A stretch of DNA of 64,000 nucleotides from Anaeramoeba flamelloides (lineage: Eukaryota; Metamonada; Anaeramoebidae). Shown one piece after another: positions 11,052 to 24,229 of the stretch. Position 1 is the stretch's first letter; the number at the start of each line of letters is the position of its first letter. The notes beneath the pieces are model-generated. The model worked only from the letters and a program-made list of their open reading frames with translations. It had not been told where the DNA came from and did no database searches. The stretch is from assembly GCA_027625915.1 (NCBI GenBank), contig JANTQA010000021.1:992001-1056000 (forward strand), written 5' to 3'. The translations under genes were made by a program, and so were the position numbers.

Positions 11052-13628
11052 AAATGTTTAGTATATTAACAATAAAAATAAACCTTTATGTAATCGAGTG
11101 CCTATGTTTTTTATCCAATTAGTAAAAAAAATATAAATAAAAAAAAGTAATTTTTCTAGAGATTTACTGTTTTATTATGAAAAAAAAATGGAAGAAAGGG
11201 AAAAATAATTGAAAATAAAGGCTGAAAAATAATTTAAATTATGATAAATTTGTATGAATTTATTTTTTAGATGTTGAAAATTAGATTTTTTAATTTTTAA
11301 TTTTCATGTAAATTCAACCTATGCACATATTAGTCACAATATAAAAGATAAAAACTATCAAAAAATAATTTTAAAAAAAAATTATTTTTTAAAATAAATG
11401 AATAAATATTACAGCTTTATCAGACAAATTTAAAATGTTAATTTTTTTTCTTCAAAAATTTATTTTTAATATTTATCATTTTTGTTTTCTTAAATGTTAG
11501 ATAATTTATATATCTCTATTATTTATTTCGAATTTAATACCTAAAATAATCTTGTTATGATTGAAAAAAGGTCAAGAATTTTCATCTCTAGATAACTCTA
11601 TATTTTAAAGTTTTTTGAAGATTTTAAAATACTTTTTTTAATAGTTTTTTCTTATTCTTTAAATATTTTTTTTTTTTAGTAATCTTAAGAGATTATATAT
11701 ATACATTATATTGTGTATTTTAAATTATTATCGAAATGGTAAATTTTGTCAAAACGAGCATCCAAAAAATATTTTTTTGAAAAATATTATGATCTTAAAA
11801 AAACAAAGATAATTTTTTTTTTTTTTTTTTTTTTTTTGGGGGGGGATTATTTCTACAAAAAATGGTCTACTGGGCAGAAAGGAAATGTTTTAGAAGAACA
11901 ATATTATTTGTTTTTCATTAAAAAAAAAAAAAAATTAATAAATTATTTAAAAAGGTTAAAATTTTTGGAAATGGTTTTTTTTAATTTATTTTTATTTAAT
12001 AGATTTTTTTAAAAAAAAACTGTTTAAAATAACAACTATTTTAAATTAATGAACTATTATAAGAAAAGAAATAAAAAAATATATGAAACAATTAACCCCA
12101 ACTGAAATCATAACAATATTGGTGCTGCCAGTGTGATAATTATACGATTCAGAATTGAAATTCTAAAACATTTAATATATAAATTTTGAAAAATGAAATG
12201 TGCCTATCAAACCCCCAAACTGAGCAAAACTAAAATAAAAAGAAGGCTAGTTTATATAAATATATATAATGTTTTTGGCTTTTGGCAAACTTTAAAAATA
12301 TTTTTTTTTTTGCAGATACTTGAAATTTGTGCCACAATTCATGCTGATTGGTGAAATTGAAATGGCTTTATATCTTCTATGTATTTCAATTTTTTTTAAT
12401 TCTATAAATAATCATTAGGAAATGTTACTACCATCATTAATAAATCAATTTTCAATCTTTTTAATAACAAAAACAATGTATATTAAAAGAAAAATAAATA
12501 TTAAAATACCGACTAATTCTTATTCCGGAAGAAAATAATATATATTCAGTGCTTTGGTTTGTGTTTAGATTTGTTATCTCCCCATTCATATTGAGATTAA
12601 AAAAAGTTAAAACTTCAAAGTTCATTACTGGTATTTAAATTGATTATTTGTTTTTTTAAAAGTTCTTTGATTATTATGAAAAATCAATTCAAAGGTGAAA
12701 AGTTCCATCAAATTAAAAATTACAATATAAAAGCAATCAAAATATAAACAAATAAACCAAATTTAAATCCAGATATTTTTTTTAAAATCATTTTATTGGC
12801 GGTCATTTTCCAGATATTTTTTTGAATAGATTCAAAAAAAATGAAATGATAAATCAATCTCTGTAAAAAAAGACTTGTTGAGAATTATCATTTCACTGCG
12901 ATCAGTTATTTGCTTTGTAAATTAATAATAAATTTTGAGTTATAACTTTTTGATTTTTAAATGCTGGTAATGCTGGTATAGAATGAATATATATATTTAT
13001 ATTTATATATATATACATATTTGGTACTATTCAATAAAATTAATCAAAAAATCCCTATAATGCGAAAAAATAAAAAACAAAAAATAAAAAAAAAATATTT
13101 AAAAATGATTAATTTTACAATTTTTGCAAAATTTTAAATTTTTTTTATTCTTCTGACATTTACATTTTTGACTGCTAATTTCATTTCAAAAATTAACACC
13201 CAAAATAAGAAATATTTGTTTTATCTGTTGGAAATAACATTGATTATATCATTTCCCGTTCAATAAAACATTAACCTTTTATTCTTTAAATTTTTTTATA
13301 CATATATGAATTTTAAATTATATATGATGTATTTTTTTGAAAAAAAAAAATTCATCATCCAATTTCTTATATTCAAAGAAGCAAAAGAATCCAAAATTTG
13401 AAATATTTGATCCGAACAAAATTCATTATTTATTTTTGTTTACACAAAAAAAAATAGATTAAAAATTGTTATTTGTAAAATAAAAAAAAATAAAAAAAAA
13501 CAAAAAAAAAGAAAAAAATAAAGAAAAAAAAAAAAAATAACTAACAGTTTCTCAGATAAAACCTATAATTCCGATAAAAAATTCAAACGAAAAATGAAAT
13601 TTTGATTTTGTCTTGACTTAGTATAAAG

Positions 13629-13726
13629 TTTTGATTTTTTGTTGATTAAAATGAAATTTAATTGGTTTTGTTTGATAAACACGAAATTTTTGATTTTTTG
13701 TTGATTAAAATGAAAATTAATTGATA
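13629..13726. repeat. Two-copy tandem duplication, about 59-bp period
   Basis: The words TTTTGATTTTTTGTTGATT and AAAATGAAA recur in the same order at about 13629 and 13687. No coding role visible. Confidence 0.5.
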
Positions 13727-13969
13727 AGGAATAAATAAAATTAGAACTTTTTAAATTAAAATAATATATTGTTGAATTGAATAATATCCATCTGATTGGT
13801 TTGAAATTGAAAAAATATCGTGTAACTTGAGTTTTGATTGAATTGAAATTTCTGATTTGAATAATAAAATGTATTTATGGGGAGTGGTTTTTGATAGATG
13901 TGATGGGGGATATATATATAAAATGTCAAAGTGTGATTTGATTTGTAATTTGTAGAATTTGAGTTACTT

Positions 13970-14335
13970 GGGGGTTGGGGGGGTTGGGGGGGTTGGGGGG
14001 GTTGAATTGATTTCAATTTGGATTTGAGTTGTGGTGGGGATGAATTGAGACGAAATATTTTTTTGTAAAAGCATTTGTGGGGGGTTTTAATAGTTGTTTA
14101 AATTTTGTTTTACAAGTAAAAAAAAGTAAAAAATTTAAAAATTTAAAATTAAGAAGGGGGTTTGTGTGTGTTAATTGTTTTTTTTTATTGTTTTGTTGGG
14201 GGGGGTGGGGTGGGGTGGGGTGGGGGGTTAGTTTTTTTTTTTTTTTTGGAAGGGAAAAAAAAATAAAATTAACTAATTTATAAAAAAAAAAAAAGGAGAA
14301 GAGGGAAGGAAGAAAGGGGAAAGGGGGGGGGGGAT
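13970..14335 (+). repeat. G-tract cluster with quadruplex potential
   Basis: Plus strand carries several GGGGG(G)TT units near 13970-14002, repeated GGGGT units near 14198-14228, and a run of 12 G near 14322-14333. Each of the first two blocks has at least four G-tracts with 1-3 nt loops, the classic G4 pattern. It lies 3' of the gene at 14606-15106 in an otherwise A/T-dominated region. Confidence 0.7.
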
Positions 14336-14605
14336 CAAAGAATGAACCATGAGAATGGGTTTAGTATTTTCTCGTTTGATCATTCTTTGATTGCAATATT
14401 ACCAAACTAGAATTTGTTTTCCAAATCTCTATTAGAGAAATTGGAGTAAATTAAGCAAGAAAATATTATTTGGGTATTTTTGTTTGAATTTTCAGTGTTT
14501 GGGATGATTTTTGATAATTTTTTTGATTCCAAATTGACCATTCTGGTCATAAAAAATAAATTGGTTTTTGAAAATTGAATGGTCTGTTTGTTGCTTTTGA
14601 ATTGT

Positions 14606-15106
14606 TTAAATGAACATTTGTTCGAATTCGTAATCAGGATCGATCATGTTGATTCCTTCATATTCAAAATCGTTTAAATCCTGGTTGGTATCAAACATTG
14701 GATATGACGCTTCTTCTTCGTTGATAATTTTGTCGAAGACTGTTTGTTCCATTTCAATTTCGATCTCTAATTGGTTTTCAGAATTGTTTTCAAATTGGAT
14801 TTGATCAACAAACCCAAATTCATAATCTTCATCAAAGTTCTCTTCAAAGGTGAGTGGTGATTCGGTTTTTTCGGTACTGCTTCGAAGAAGTGATGAAAAG
14901 ATTTTCTCTTCTTCTTGGCTTGGTGTTCGTAAATTATTACGTATGATCCTTTCTTCAAAGGCTAAATTTTTTTGCTTCTCAACCATACGAGATCTTAGTT
15001 GCTGAAGTTTACAAGTAAGCATATCAACTCCATCAAATTGTTCAACATTCTTAGTTCTACGTCTTCTACGTCTCCTTTGTGGTTTTTGTTGTTCGGTGTT
15101 TGTCAT
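14606..15106 (-). CDS. Hypothetical protein, basic N-terminus and acidic C-terminus
   Basis: A single exon of 166 codons. Seen: an Arg run at residues 11-17 (likely nuclear-localisation-like), a Leu/Gln/Arg segment at about 30-60 (LTCKLQQLRSRMVEKQ) that could form a short helix or coiled coil, and a strongly acidic, aromatic-rich C-terminal half (EENFDEDYEFGF, DFEYEG, DPDYEFEQMF). Codon use is varied, unlike the random low-complexity frames around it. The basic-then-acidic pattern recalls small nuclear regulators with an acidic activation region, but this is only inference and I recognise no family. The ATG follows an A-rich leader like those of the other genes here. An extra upstream exon is not excluded. 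Confidence 0.6.
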   Translation of the reverse strand: MTNTEQQKPQRRRRRRRTKNVEQFDGVDMLTCKLQQLRSRMVEKQKNLAFEERIIRNNLRTPSQEEEKIFSSLLRSSTEKTESPLTFEENFDEDYEFGFVDQIQFENNSENQLEIEIEMEQTVFDKIINEEEASYPMFDTNQDLNDFEYEGINMIDPDYEFEQMFI

Positions 15107-15846
15107 TTTTGTTTTTAATTAAAGTATAAAAAAATAAATTGAAAAAAAGCTTTTGTGAAATTAGTTCAGTTTTTTTGATGTGAGTGTATAGTGCGGAAAC
15201 TCTAATTGAGCAAAATTTTTTTGTTTTAAATTCCAAAAAGTCACCACAAATTTTTAAGATTTTTATTTTGCTCGACCTCGTACTTTGCATTGAAATAGTT
15301 AATATTGTTATTTTTATGAATTTGTTTGAAATTACAAATTTTCGATCAAATCCAAATTTTTGTTGTTGAGAAAAAGCTTCGTTTCAATTCAAACTACTTT
15401 TCTCTTTTTTTAAAATTGTTTGTTCAAAAAACAGTTTTTCATTCTCTAAAAGCGGCGCAATAAGTGGTTTGCCAAGACATGGGAGAGTTAACTATCATAG
15501 AGTCTGTATGGTAAAAATTTGTTTTGTTATCCTGTAAAGATAAGAAAAGGTGTACAATCAATTTTGTCGTCTGGTTGAAGTCAAAAGAAGTGGTTTGTTC
15601 AAGAACATTCTACCATCTATAAATTAAGGGGATGTTGTTTTGGATAGAAACATTTTTTGAGATAATTTTAAGGGAAATTAAATTGTAAAGGATATGGGGC
15701 TTGGCAATCGTGTGTAGTTTAAAAGGGGGCTCTTTTTTTCTTTGTTAATTGAATGTGTTTGTCTATGATTGAGTGAGGAAACACTAAAAATTTCAAAAGA
15801 ATGTTTTTTATTAGGAAGTATGATCTAAAAATGTTTTTAATAACGT

Positions 15847-16110
15847 TCAATTTTTGGATATAGTCAAAAGTAATAATTTAAATTCATTATTAGCACATTT
15901 GTGTGCAGTCACTTCACTTGGTATCATCACTGATTCTCCATCCTCTTCTAATTTTATATGAAAAAGAATAAAATCTTGGTTACAAAAAGTTATCAATTTA
16001 AGGAGGAGCAAGTGAAGGAGTCCGTTTTGAGGTGAAAATGGTGAAACAATTGATAAAAACATTCTTGGAAGTGTTTTATAATCCCAGATAAATTTAGAAA
16101 TGGAGAATTT
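15847..16110 (-). CDS. Probable 3'-terminal exon of an unrecognised gene
   Basis: An 87-codon open stretch directly follows a strong minus-strand acceptor (pyrimidine run then GTAG at 16111-16114) and stops at TGA 15847-15849. It starts KFSISKFIWDYKTLPRM, passes a Leu-rich hydrophobic segment (GLLHLLLLKLITF) and ends with a varied, polar part (KLEEDGESVMIPSEVTAHK). The last part is GC-richer than its surroundings and does not look random. I could not find the preceding exon with confidence among the AT-rich sequence above 16114. No family recognised. It could also be a relic. Confidence 0.4.
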   Translation of the reverse strand, partial: KFSISKFIWDYKTLPRMFLSIVSPFSPQNGLLHLLLLKLITFCNQDFILFHIKLEEDGESVMIPSEVTAHKCANNEFKLLLLTISKN

Positions 16111-18582
16111 CTACAAAAAAAATGGTAAATTTTCAAAATTCCAACAATTTTCCCAATAAAGATCCTTCCAAAATTTGATTTTAATATTTTGTCATTTCTA
16201 TTTTAAAAATATATAAACAAAACAATTACTCAAACTTTTCTAATAATTTTATGAATTAATTTTGTTGTTTGAAATGTTTAAAAAATTGAATTTGAACTTC
16301 CAGATATCTTAAAGTTTTTTTTTTTTTAAAATTTCCAATCAAAAATCTTGTTAACATTTTTTTTTTTTGTTGTTGTTTTTAAGATTGAAATGATGAATTT
16401 TTTTGTCCAATTTCTTCAGAATATTAAATTTATTTTGAGAAGTAGAATGGATTTAACTTATTGGATAGTATATTTATCTAATATAATTTAACCAATTTGG
16501 CTGAAAAAGAGTATAAGGGTATATATGATAACCTTGTTAAAAACTAATAGACTCATCAATCAAATTTGGCATAATTAATTTTTTAAAAAATTTTAGATTT
16601 GTTTTAAAAATGCTTAAAATGTGTTGATACACATAAAAACCTATAATAATCTTTCATAGTACCAACGAATTTAAATGATGATTTCCCCATATTGAAAATC
16701 TTAAAAAAATAATAAAAAAAAAAAATGATTATAATTGATAAATTTAAAATGATTAAGCAAATTTTTTATATTCAATTTCCTATCTTGTAATTTATACCAA
16801 AACTTTTAAAACAACACAAAATAATGAATATTTAGAAGTAAAACCAATTTTACAAATTTTCTAAAAAACAAACTTATAAAATACTTTATTCAAAGTTAGA
16901 GTAAAAAAAAATTTCCAAAATGGAAAATGAAATAAAATTTTTTAGATATTTATTTGAATTTATCAGTTCGATATTTTTTGATTTTGGCTTTGGTGCATTC
17001 CTTTTATTCATCACAAGTAAATATAGTTTTCTTAAATATACCATCCACCACATAAAAAAACATTTAAAATAAAAAATAAAACTTCGAATTAAAGTACCAC
17101 GGTTTTTAATTTAACAAACTCAAAATTGTATTCTTGAAACGTAAACTCGAGTTATTGCTTTTAACAAAAGTACCTTAATTAAGTATTTTTTTGGTACCCA
17201 CACCCCACCACACAACATTTGTATCTTAAAAACAACACTGAATACATAAAAAAAAAAAAACAAATGTAATAATCGAAATTAAACTTTGTAACCACAAACA
17301 ATTCTTTACTAAAACCCCTTTCACCCACTAATATATATATATATATATATATATTAAAAAATAAATTAAAAATGAAATATCAAATTATTCGTTAAAAAAT
17401 TTAATATTTTTAGAAAAATAATGATTCGTGTGATAAAAAAAATTCTTCATACTAAAATAAAAAACATTTTTTTATCCAAAAACAGATAATAAAAGTGAAT
17501 TTATAATAATCTTTAATTACAATTTCAAAAAAAATAATCAAAAAATAATGCCAATTAAAAAAATAAACCCACTTTTAATAATTTAAAATTTGGATTTATT
17601 TTTTGAATAGACTACAATTTAAATATTAACAAATGATTTTTATAAAAAATTCGTATTGGAATAGAATAAAATAAATCGAAAGTAATAATAATGATAAAAT
17701 TCTTATTATCATCATATAAAAAACTACTATAATGAAACAAACGTTTGTTTTTCCATTTTAATAACACAAAACATTTAATTTCAATTTTCCCCTGAGAAAA
17801 ATGTGAACATTTAACCATTAATAAATAAATTATTTTATAACCCCAGAAAAACCTTAATAAGTGAACAATCTAAATTATAGTTAAATTGTCAAAATTTTGT
17901 GATAATCCTTATTAAAAAAATACAACTGTTTTAAACAAATGTTGAATTTTTTGATAAATAAAAAATTCTTTTTCAATCTAAGACTTCCCCCTTTATTACA
18001 TAAGTTTATAGTAAAGAATAAACTATTGTAAAAAATGAAAATTTATAATTGACCAAAAAAATCCAGAAGGTAAAAAAGCAAAATTTGTGTCTGAAATTTT
18101 CAAAGCTTATGATTTATAAACAAGTTAATATGGTTTTTCATATTTTTTCACAGATCTTCAATCTCTAAAAATACAAAAAGCAAAATTTAGAACTATGCTA
18201 AAGAAAATATCATATCAGGTCTCTAATCTTTGGAAACTTTGTTTAAGATTTTTTTTTAATAATATTTATAAACAATAAAATTTTTTTCACAGTCTTTCAA
18301 ATAACAAATTTTTTATAAAAAAAATCAAGATCAAACTCAAAAATTATATAATAGAGTCTAAAAAGAGATTTTTTTGAATATTTAACTGAGAAAAAAAGCC
18401 CATTTCTATTTATATCAAAGTTCAAGGGTGTTTCAGAAGAGCTTTAACAAACAACGTTTCATCAAATATTTCTTTTTTAAATTCCAAAACAACTATTTCA
18501 ACTATACAGTGAAAATTTATCAGACCCGAAAAGTGATTTTCTATTAGAATAATATATCGAATATGATAAACAATGAAATGGT

Positions 18583-18786
18583 TACAGTAAATTCCATTTT
18601 TAAGACACAAACATTCATGCAAATTTAAGAAAAACAAAAAAAAAAGACAAATTAATGCACAAAATTTAAAATCCTGTAAAATAATTTTATTAGAAAAAAA
18701 TTCCAAAAAAAGGTGCTTTAATTTGAGATTTTTTTATGCCTTAAATTCTGTTGAAAGTTTGTGACTCAAAAGCGGAACTGACTGTA
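18583..18786. mobile_element. MITE, TA-type palindromic family, copy 3
   Basis: Starts TACAGTAAATTCCA and ends GCGGAACTGACTGTA, 204 bp. The left arm is more eroded than the right arm; the right arm keeps ATTTGAGATTTTTTTATGCC. No coding capacity. Confidence 0.75.
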
Positions 18787-20778
18787 TTAAATCTTATCAT
18801 AACCCATAAAATTTATAATTGAAGAAAAAAATATATGTTATCCATTATTTTGTTTTTTAAAATTGACAAACAAATTTATTAAAAATATTTCAAAAATAAG
18901 GATCTCCAATTTCCAAAATTCTAAAAATTATGGTTTTGTACTAGTTAAAAACAATGTTTAAAATATATCTTTTAAGATTATGTTATTTCCAAAATTCAGT
19001 AATTTCTTTTCTTTTGAAATTTTAATTTACGTCTTCTTTTATAAAAAAAAAATTCTTGTTATCAAAGAGAAATTGAAAAATTTTATCTTTAAGATAAATT
19101 ATGAATTTTATATTTCACAAAACACACTTTTATAATAGACAACCAATTTCTGTGTCTGGCAAATTTTTATGATAAGTTGACTAATGCTGAAGTTATAAAT
19201 GAAAAAAAAACTTTCTTTCCTTGGATTTAATATTTTTTTCGAAAAAATATAATATATTCTGTATATTGAAATCGATATTGGGTATTATTCTTTTTCTTAC
19301 TTTTGTATTTTTTTTTATATTTTTCATCATAAAGTATTTTAATATAAATTCCTCTATTCAAATAAATAATTTCTATTTTTGTAAAATTAATCAAATTTCT
19401 TCGGAATTTTTTTTTGCGACAAACGAAACAACCCCGATTAAGCATTTGTGGTTTATTTTTACCCTATTTATAATTAATTTGTTATTTTTAGAAATAAAAG
19501 AATGTTTAAGAGGGTTTATTTATTTTAAAGACACAATCATGAAAGTATGGAAAGTTTTTTAACTTCAAAATACTGTTCTTTAATCTTCTCATTTTAGTGT
19601 TTCTTCATAAGGTACTAATTTATCTTATCTTGGAAATGTTTCACAACTAAAAAAAATATTTAAAAAGGTATGTTGTTATAGTTGTTGTTGATGTGAGTTT
19701 TAGATATTATTTTTATTGTCTCTCTTTGAAATTTTAGCATTCTTTGGATTTTTTTATTTGTCAAAATTTACTTTTGATTTTTAAAAAAATTTTTCATTTG
19801 AAAAATAAATTTAAAAATCAAAATTTTAATTAAATAAAATACTCAAAACGAATTATACCAAGATGAAAACGACTTAATATATAAAAAATAATTATTTCAA
19901 ATATCTAAGAATACAAATTATTGGGTGATTTTTGAAATTGGTGATTGAGATTATTTGTACAATATTACCCCTTTAATTAATTTTTTGAAGAACTGATATT
20001 CCTGTCATTTTTATTTTTAGAATTCTAGTAGTATTTGTGACAATAAAACCAAATTTAATATTTTGGACAAAATTTGTTCATTATTAAAGAATTCCCCAAA
20101 AAATCGAGGTAGGTCAAATTAGTTGAATGGAAATATTTAATTTCATATTCTTGTGTTGAAATGACTGAAATAGCCCATGTCAAGGTCTAAAGTAAACTTT
20201 TTTCCTTCAAAATATTTAAATAAAAAAAAATATAGAAATTCTTTTAAAAGGTTGATTCTTTTTTAGAAAACAAAACACAACAAAAAAAAATTGAATTATA
20301 ATTATTTATTACACATTAATTTGTATATATTAAATTCTTAAAAAAAATATTTTATTATCAAAAAAAAATAAAATGAAGGTTAAAAAATAATAATATTAAA
20401 ACCAAGTTTCAATTGCTGAACTTGGCAATAATGAATAAATTAATAAATAGTTATATATATATATATATATATATAGACTTTTTAATTTTTTATCAAAAAA
20501 AAAAAAAAAAGTTTGTTCAAACATTAAAAATTACTTTTGTTTTCTTTTTTAAAAAAAGAAAAGTAATTCATAAATTAATAAATTAAATGAAGAAATTTAG
20601 AAAAAAAAATAATAATAAAAAGTAGAATAAAGAAAAAAAAAGGGGTGGGGGGTGAAGAAAGATAGAAATAAAAACATGGGTAATAAAAGAAATCATACAA
20701 ACAGCACCGATAACAACAATAGTCACCGCACCATTAAATTTAATAAATGCTATCAAAATTAAAAAAGTGAACATTTTT

Positions 20779-22853
20779 TTAATCAAAATATTCGTTATAT
20801 TGGAATAAATCCCAAGAATTTAGATCAGTCATTGTATCATTAATTAGGTCACCATTATCCCAAATACACTCGTCAAGACATAATGTTTCTGAATTAGAAT
20901 TGGTATTTGGATTATATGACAAATTGTTAAAATCGTTTGAAATTGTATTTTCTAAAAAAACTAATTTGGGGTTATTTTGGGCTGAGTCAACATAATTTTC
21001 TTCATTCAAATTATGATTATAGATTGACTTATTTGAATCACTAGCAGTAATATTTTGGGTATTATTAATATTTTTATTTGCAATATAATAAAATTGGTTA
21101 TCTTTTAACATGAGGTTTTCAATATTAGCAAAATTTTCATTCTCAAGTTGATTATTTATATTGTTGTTGTTTACCAAATGAGATATTAACTTTGGTTCAT
21201 TTTTGATGGATCTGTGATCTGTCTTAATGTGCTCTGTTTGGAAAATGTACGTATCAATTGATTGAAGTTCTGCAATTAAAAATGTCTGTTTATTACATTT
21301 TGACTTTTCATTTCGAGTTCCCTTTAATTTTCGAGAGAATTGTTCTGTTTGTTTTTGTTGATTTCTTCTTTTTTTGATCACAACCCTAAATCTTTTTTTC
21401 GATTGCTTGGTTTTTTTCTTATTATTGTTTGTTTTTTTGTTGCTTTGAGATTTGGCTTTGAGATTTCGATTGGTATTTCTGCCGATATTAGCGCTTTGTT
21501 GCTTTAAAAGCCTTCTTTTTTGAGATCTTTGTGATCTTGTTATAGCCCTGTTCCCCTTGATTCCATCTTTGCTTTCGTTTTGATCTTTGTTAAAAGTTCT
21601 TTTTCTTGTGGAAAAAGTTGGGTAATATTGTGAATTAATTTTTTTCTTTTTTGTTCTTCTTGTTAGCTTTTTGATATCAGACTTGGCGACTCTTTTCCCA
21701 AAGACACTTGGTGTTTTTTTTTGCTTTTGTTCCTTAAGAACTCTTGGATACAAGACAGAATACCAATGGTTTTTTAGCATATTGTCTGGCCTTCCCTTGA
21801 AATGAGTTGACAATTTGCACCATTTGTTCCCGATTTCCGCAATTTTCTCAATCAAAAGTCGATCCTCTTCCTCTGTAATTGGTGATCGATCAATTTCAGG
21901 ATCTAATTGATTCCTCCACCTTTCTCGGCACTGTTTTGAATTCCTTCCTGGTACTAGCATAGCAATGCTGTTCCAAATGGAATTTGCATTTCCTAATTTC
22001 TTCACAGCACTAATCAATAATTTGTCTTCCTATTTTTTTATGTTTTTGAGTTTGGTTTTGTTTAGTTTGTTTGGTGTTGTTTAGTTTTGGAGTTTGTTTT
22101 GTTTTTGAAAAGAGTAAAGAGAAAAAATGATTTTTTAATTGACATTTTCACTAAAAAAAATCTCATGACTTTTTTCAAGTTTTCAGCCTTTTCAAACTTT
22201 CAAACACCATCAGACAATTTACAAACCTTTCAAACACTTTTCAACGCTTTTAAAGAGGAAATACTTTGAAAAAGTGATAAATCTATGTAAAAGTCACTAG
22301 ATTTTTTTTATGGTGTTTGAATTTCAACACTTGACGAAAAGAAAAAAAGAGAACAAATAACTTACAACTTCATTCCAAGGTCCTTTTTTACATTTTATTT
22401 GAAATACCTTTTTGTTGTGGCATAATATATTTGATTTTGGTTTTACAATAAAAGAAAGAAAAAATACATAATTGGAAATTGGGCAATAAATGTTGAAATT
22501 TTCAAAAAAAATAAAAAGATCAAATTTGTTAATTACAGATCGATATCGAAGTAAGCAATCAGATTGATCAAATTTGGGGAACTCACCAGCAATTTTGTCC
22601 CAATTTTTCTCATTATACATTTCGACCATTTTGATTAATTTGTTATCCTAAGTGGTTATAGATGATTTCGAAGGTTAGATTTTGGAAATAATGATAAAGT
22701 TTTTGAGAAATATGAAGAAAAGACACAAAGTTTTTGAAAGTTTAAAAGTTGTTTGTGAGTTTAATTTGTTTGTTTAAAAAACCAATGTGGTGAAACTGAT
22801 CTTACTGATTGTGAATCCCAAAGATTAATTCTTTCAACTTGCTCTTTTACCAT
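20779..22853 (-). CDS. R1R2R3 Myb transcription factor, four exons
   Basis: Exons 22806-22853, 22537-22647, 22366-22407 and 20779-22029 (introns 158, 129 and 336 nt, all GT-AG, all phase 0) give 483 residues. The three Myb repeats appear only after splicing: R1 from INLWDSQSDNKL through EKNWDKIAGEFP to LLRYRS; R2 from KKGPWNEVEDKLL through ANSIWNSIAM to CRERWRNQLDP; R3 from SPITEEEDRLL through GNKWCKLSTHF to NHWYSVLYP. In R3 the first Trp is Ile and in R2 the middle keeps Trp. This is the arrangement of animal c-Myb and similar protist factors that bind YAACNG-like sites; target genes are unknown. The rest is Lys/Arg-rich (about residues 175-280), then Asn-rich, with an acidic Trp-containing tail (DECIWDNGDL). 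In-frame sequence continues upstream (LKPTFLFEE), so the true start may lie on an earlier exon. Confidence 0.85.
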
Positions 22854-24229
22854 TTCTTCAAAAAGAAAGGTTGGTTTAAGTTGTTTTTGTAATTCATTGT
22901 TCCTATGATTAATTTAAGTTGTGTTAATGAGTAATTTTAAAGGTAAAAAGAAGAAAATGGGGAAAATATGATTAGTATCAATTATTTGTATTTTTTTTAT
23001 TTGATCTTTCAGAATGGAAATTTTACATTAATTTTTCAATTTGGTCAGAAACTGGGAAAGAGTTGTTTAATTTATAAAGAGGTGTATTGATAATTGAGTT
23101 TTTTTTTATTCAAAGAAAAAAGTTACAAGGTTTTAAAAATAATGAACAAAATTTCAAAATATTAGAATTTAAAAAAAAATGTTTTTTGTTTACAAAAATA
23201 ATTGAAACTTTATTCATTTCGACATTAACAGTCGAACTGTTTGAGTCTTCTTGCAATATTTTTAATAAAGATCAATTTGGATCACCCATAAGAAAGAAAA
23301 GAAAACTTTATCAAAAAATACAACTTTCAAAGTAAAAATCGATCAATTCATTTGAAATTATAAATTGATCTCTTGAACTTTTAAGATCATATTCAAAAAC
23401 TACATCTACATTTGCTTTTCTCAAATTTTATGAAGGGTTTTTCAATGTATTTGTTCTTTTATTTTAGAAAATCGCTGGATAAGAAAATACATGTATGTTT
23501 TTTTTAAATACCAAATGATTTTTGAATTATTACTTCATTTTTGATTCTAATCAAGTCAGTGAATACCAAGGTTTAAAATAACCTTTCTAACAACACCTAA
23601 TATTCTAACCCCAAAAATAGAACTCACCAGATAAATCCAAAAGATTAAAGTTTCAATTTTTTAAATTATTTTTTCATACAGAAAAATTGTTTAATCTTGA
23701 TGGAATGATAATCAAATCACCCCCAAACGGGGTTAGTTACCCCATTTAGAATTATTATTTACTATTTAAACTCATGAGATCATTCCACAAATATTTTGGC
23801 TTTTGTGCTTTGTCGTTTCCAAGTAAGTAAAAAATTCGTTAAAACATTTAATCCCTTTAAAACTGTTTTTAAATTTGATCTGTACCTATTTCATCATTGC
23901 CTCTTGTAAAATTATAATTCATGTAACTTGTAATAGTAGGAAATTTTTAATGAAAGAATAACTGACAAAACATTTCAAAGAAAGCCCCCAGGATGTATAT
24001 AACTCGTTTTTTCAAATGTTAAATAATTCTTTTTTATGATTTTCCTCTTAAAAATTTTAGATTTTTTAGCTCGATAAAAGAAGATAAACCAATTTTCTTC
24101 AAATTACAGTTGATAAGTTAGAGTTAATAAAGAGGTTTTGTGGGATTTTTTAACAATAAGGATAAATTGACATTTCCAGTTTGGTCAAAAAGTTAATTGG
24201 AAAAAAAGGATCTTGAGGATTTTTAATTA

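Larger units (their letters stand above)
9623..14605. other. 5-kb non-coding region with three MITEs and G-runs
   Basis: Upstream of the VWA gene. It holds a TTAA-type MITE (10182-10361), two TA-type MITEs (10550-10722 and 10853-11051), a poly-T/poly-G run (about 11814-11846), a 59-bp-period duplication (about 13629-13726) and G-tract DNA (13970-14335). From 11052 to 13625 I see only AT-rich simple sequence. A Pro/Gln-repeat open frame at 13756-14016 on the minus strand is best explained by the G-tracts. Confidence 0.6.
15107..20778. other. Intergenic region with a possible 3' exon and one MITE
   Basis: 15430-15720 has unusually high GC for intergenic DNA and short coding-like runs on both strands, for example a minus-strand run after TTATCTTTACAG at about 15450-15533 (DNKTNFYHTDSMIVNSP); no gene could be settled. 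A likely terminal exon is at 15847-16110. From 16111 to 20578 I see AT-rich simple sequence, a TA microsatellite (about 17331-17354), a MITE (18583-18786), a Phe/Ile-rich open frame at 19221-19562 that looks random, and a TA microsatellite (about 20453-20474). Confidence 0.5.

Noticed and set aside
11746-12012. 88-codon plus-strand frame
   Set aside because: Consists mostly of Phe, Lys and Gly from homopolymers; no domain or good composition.
13756-14016. Pro/Gln-repeat protein on the minus strand
   Set aside because: Repeat derives from the G-tracts; the remainder is random-looking Asn/Ser/Ile/Phe.
19221-19562. 113-codon Phe/Ile-rich plus-strand frame as a membrane protein
   Set aside because: Composition equals that of random AT-rich DNA, and the opposite strand is similarly open.
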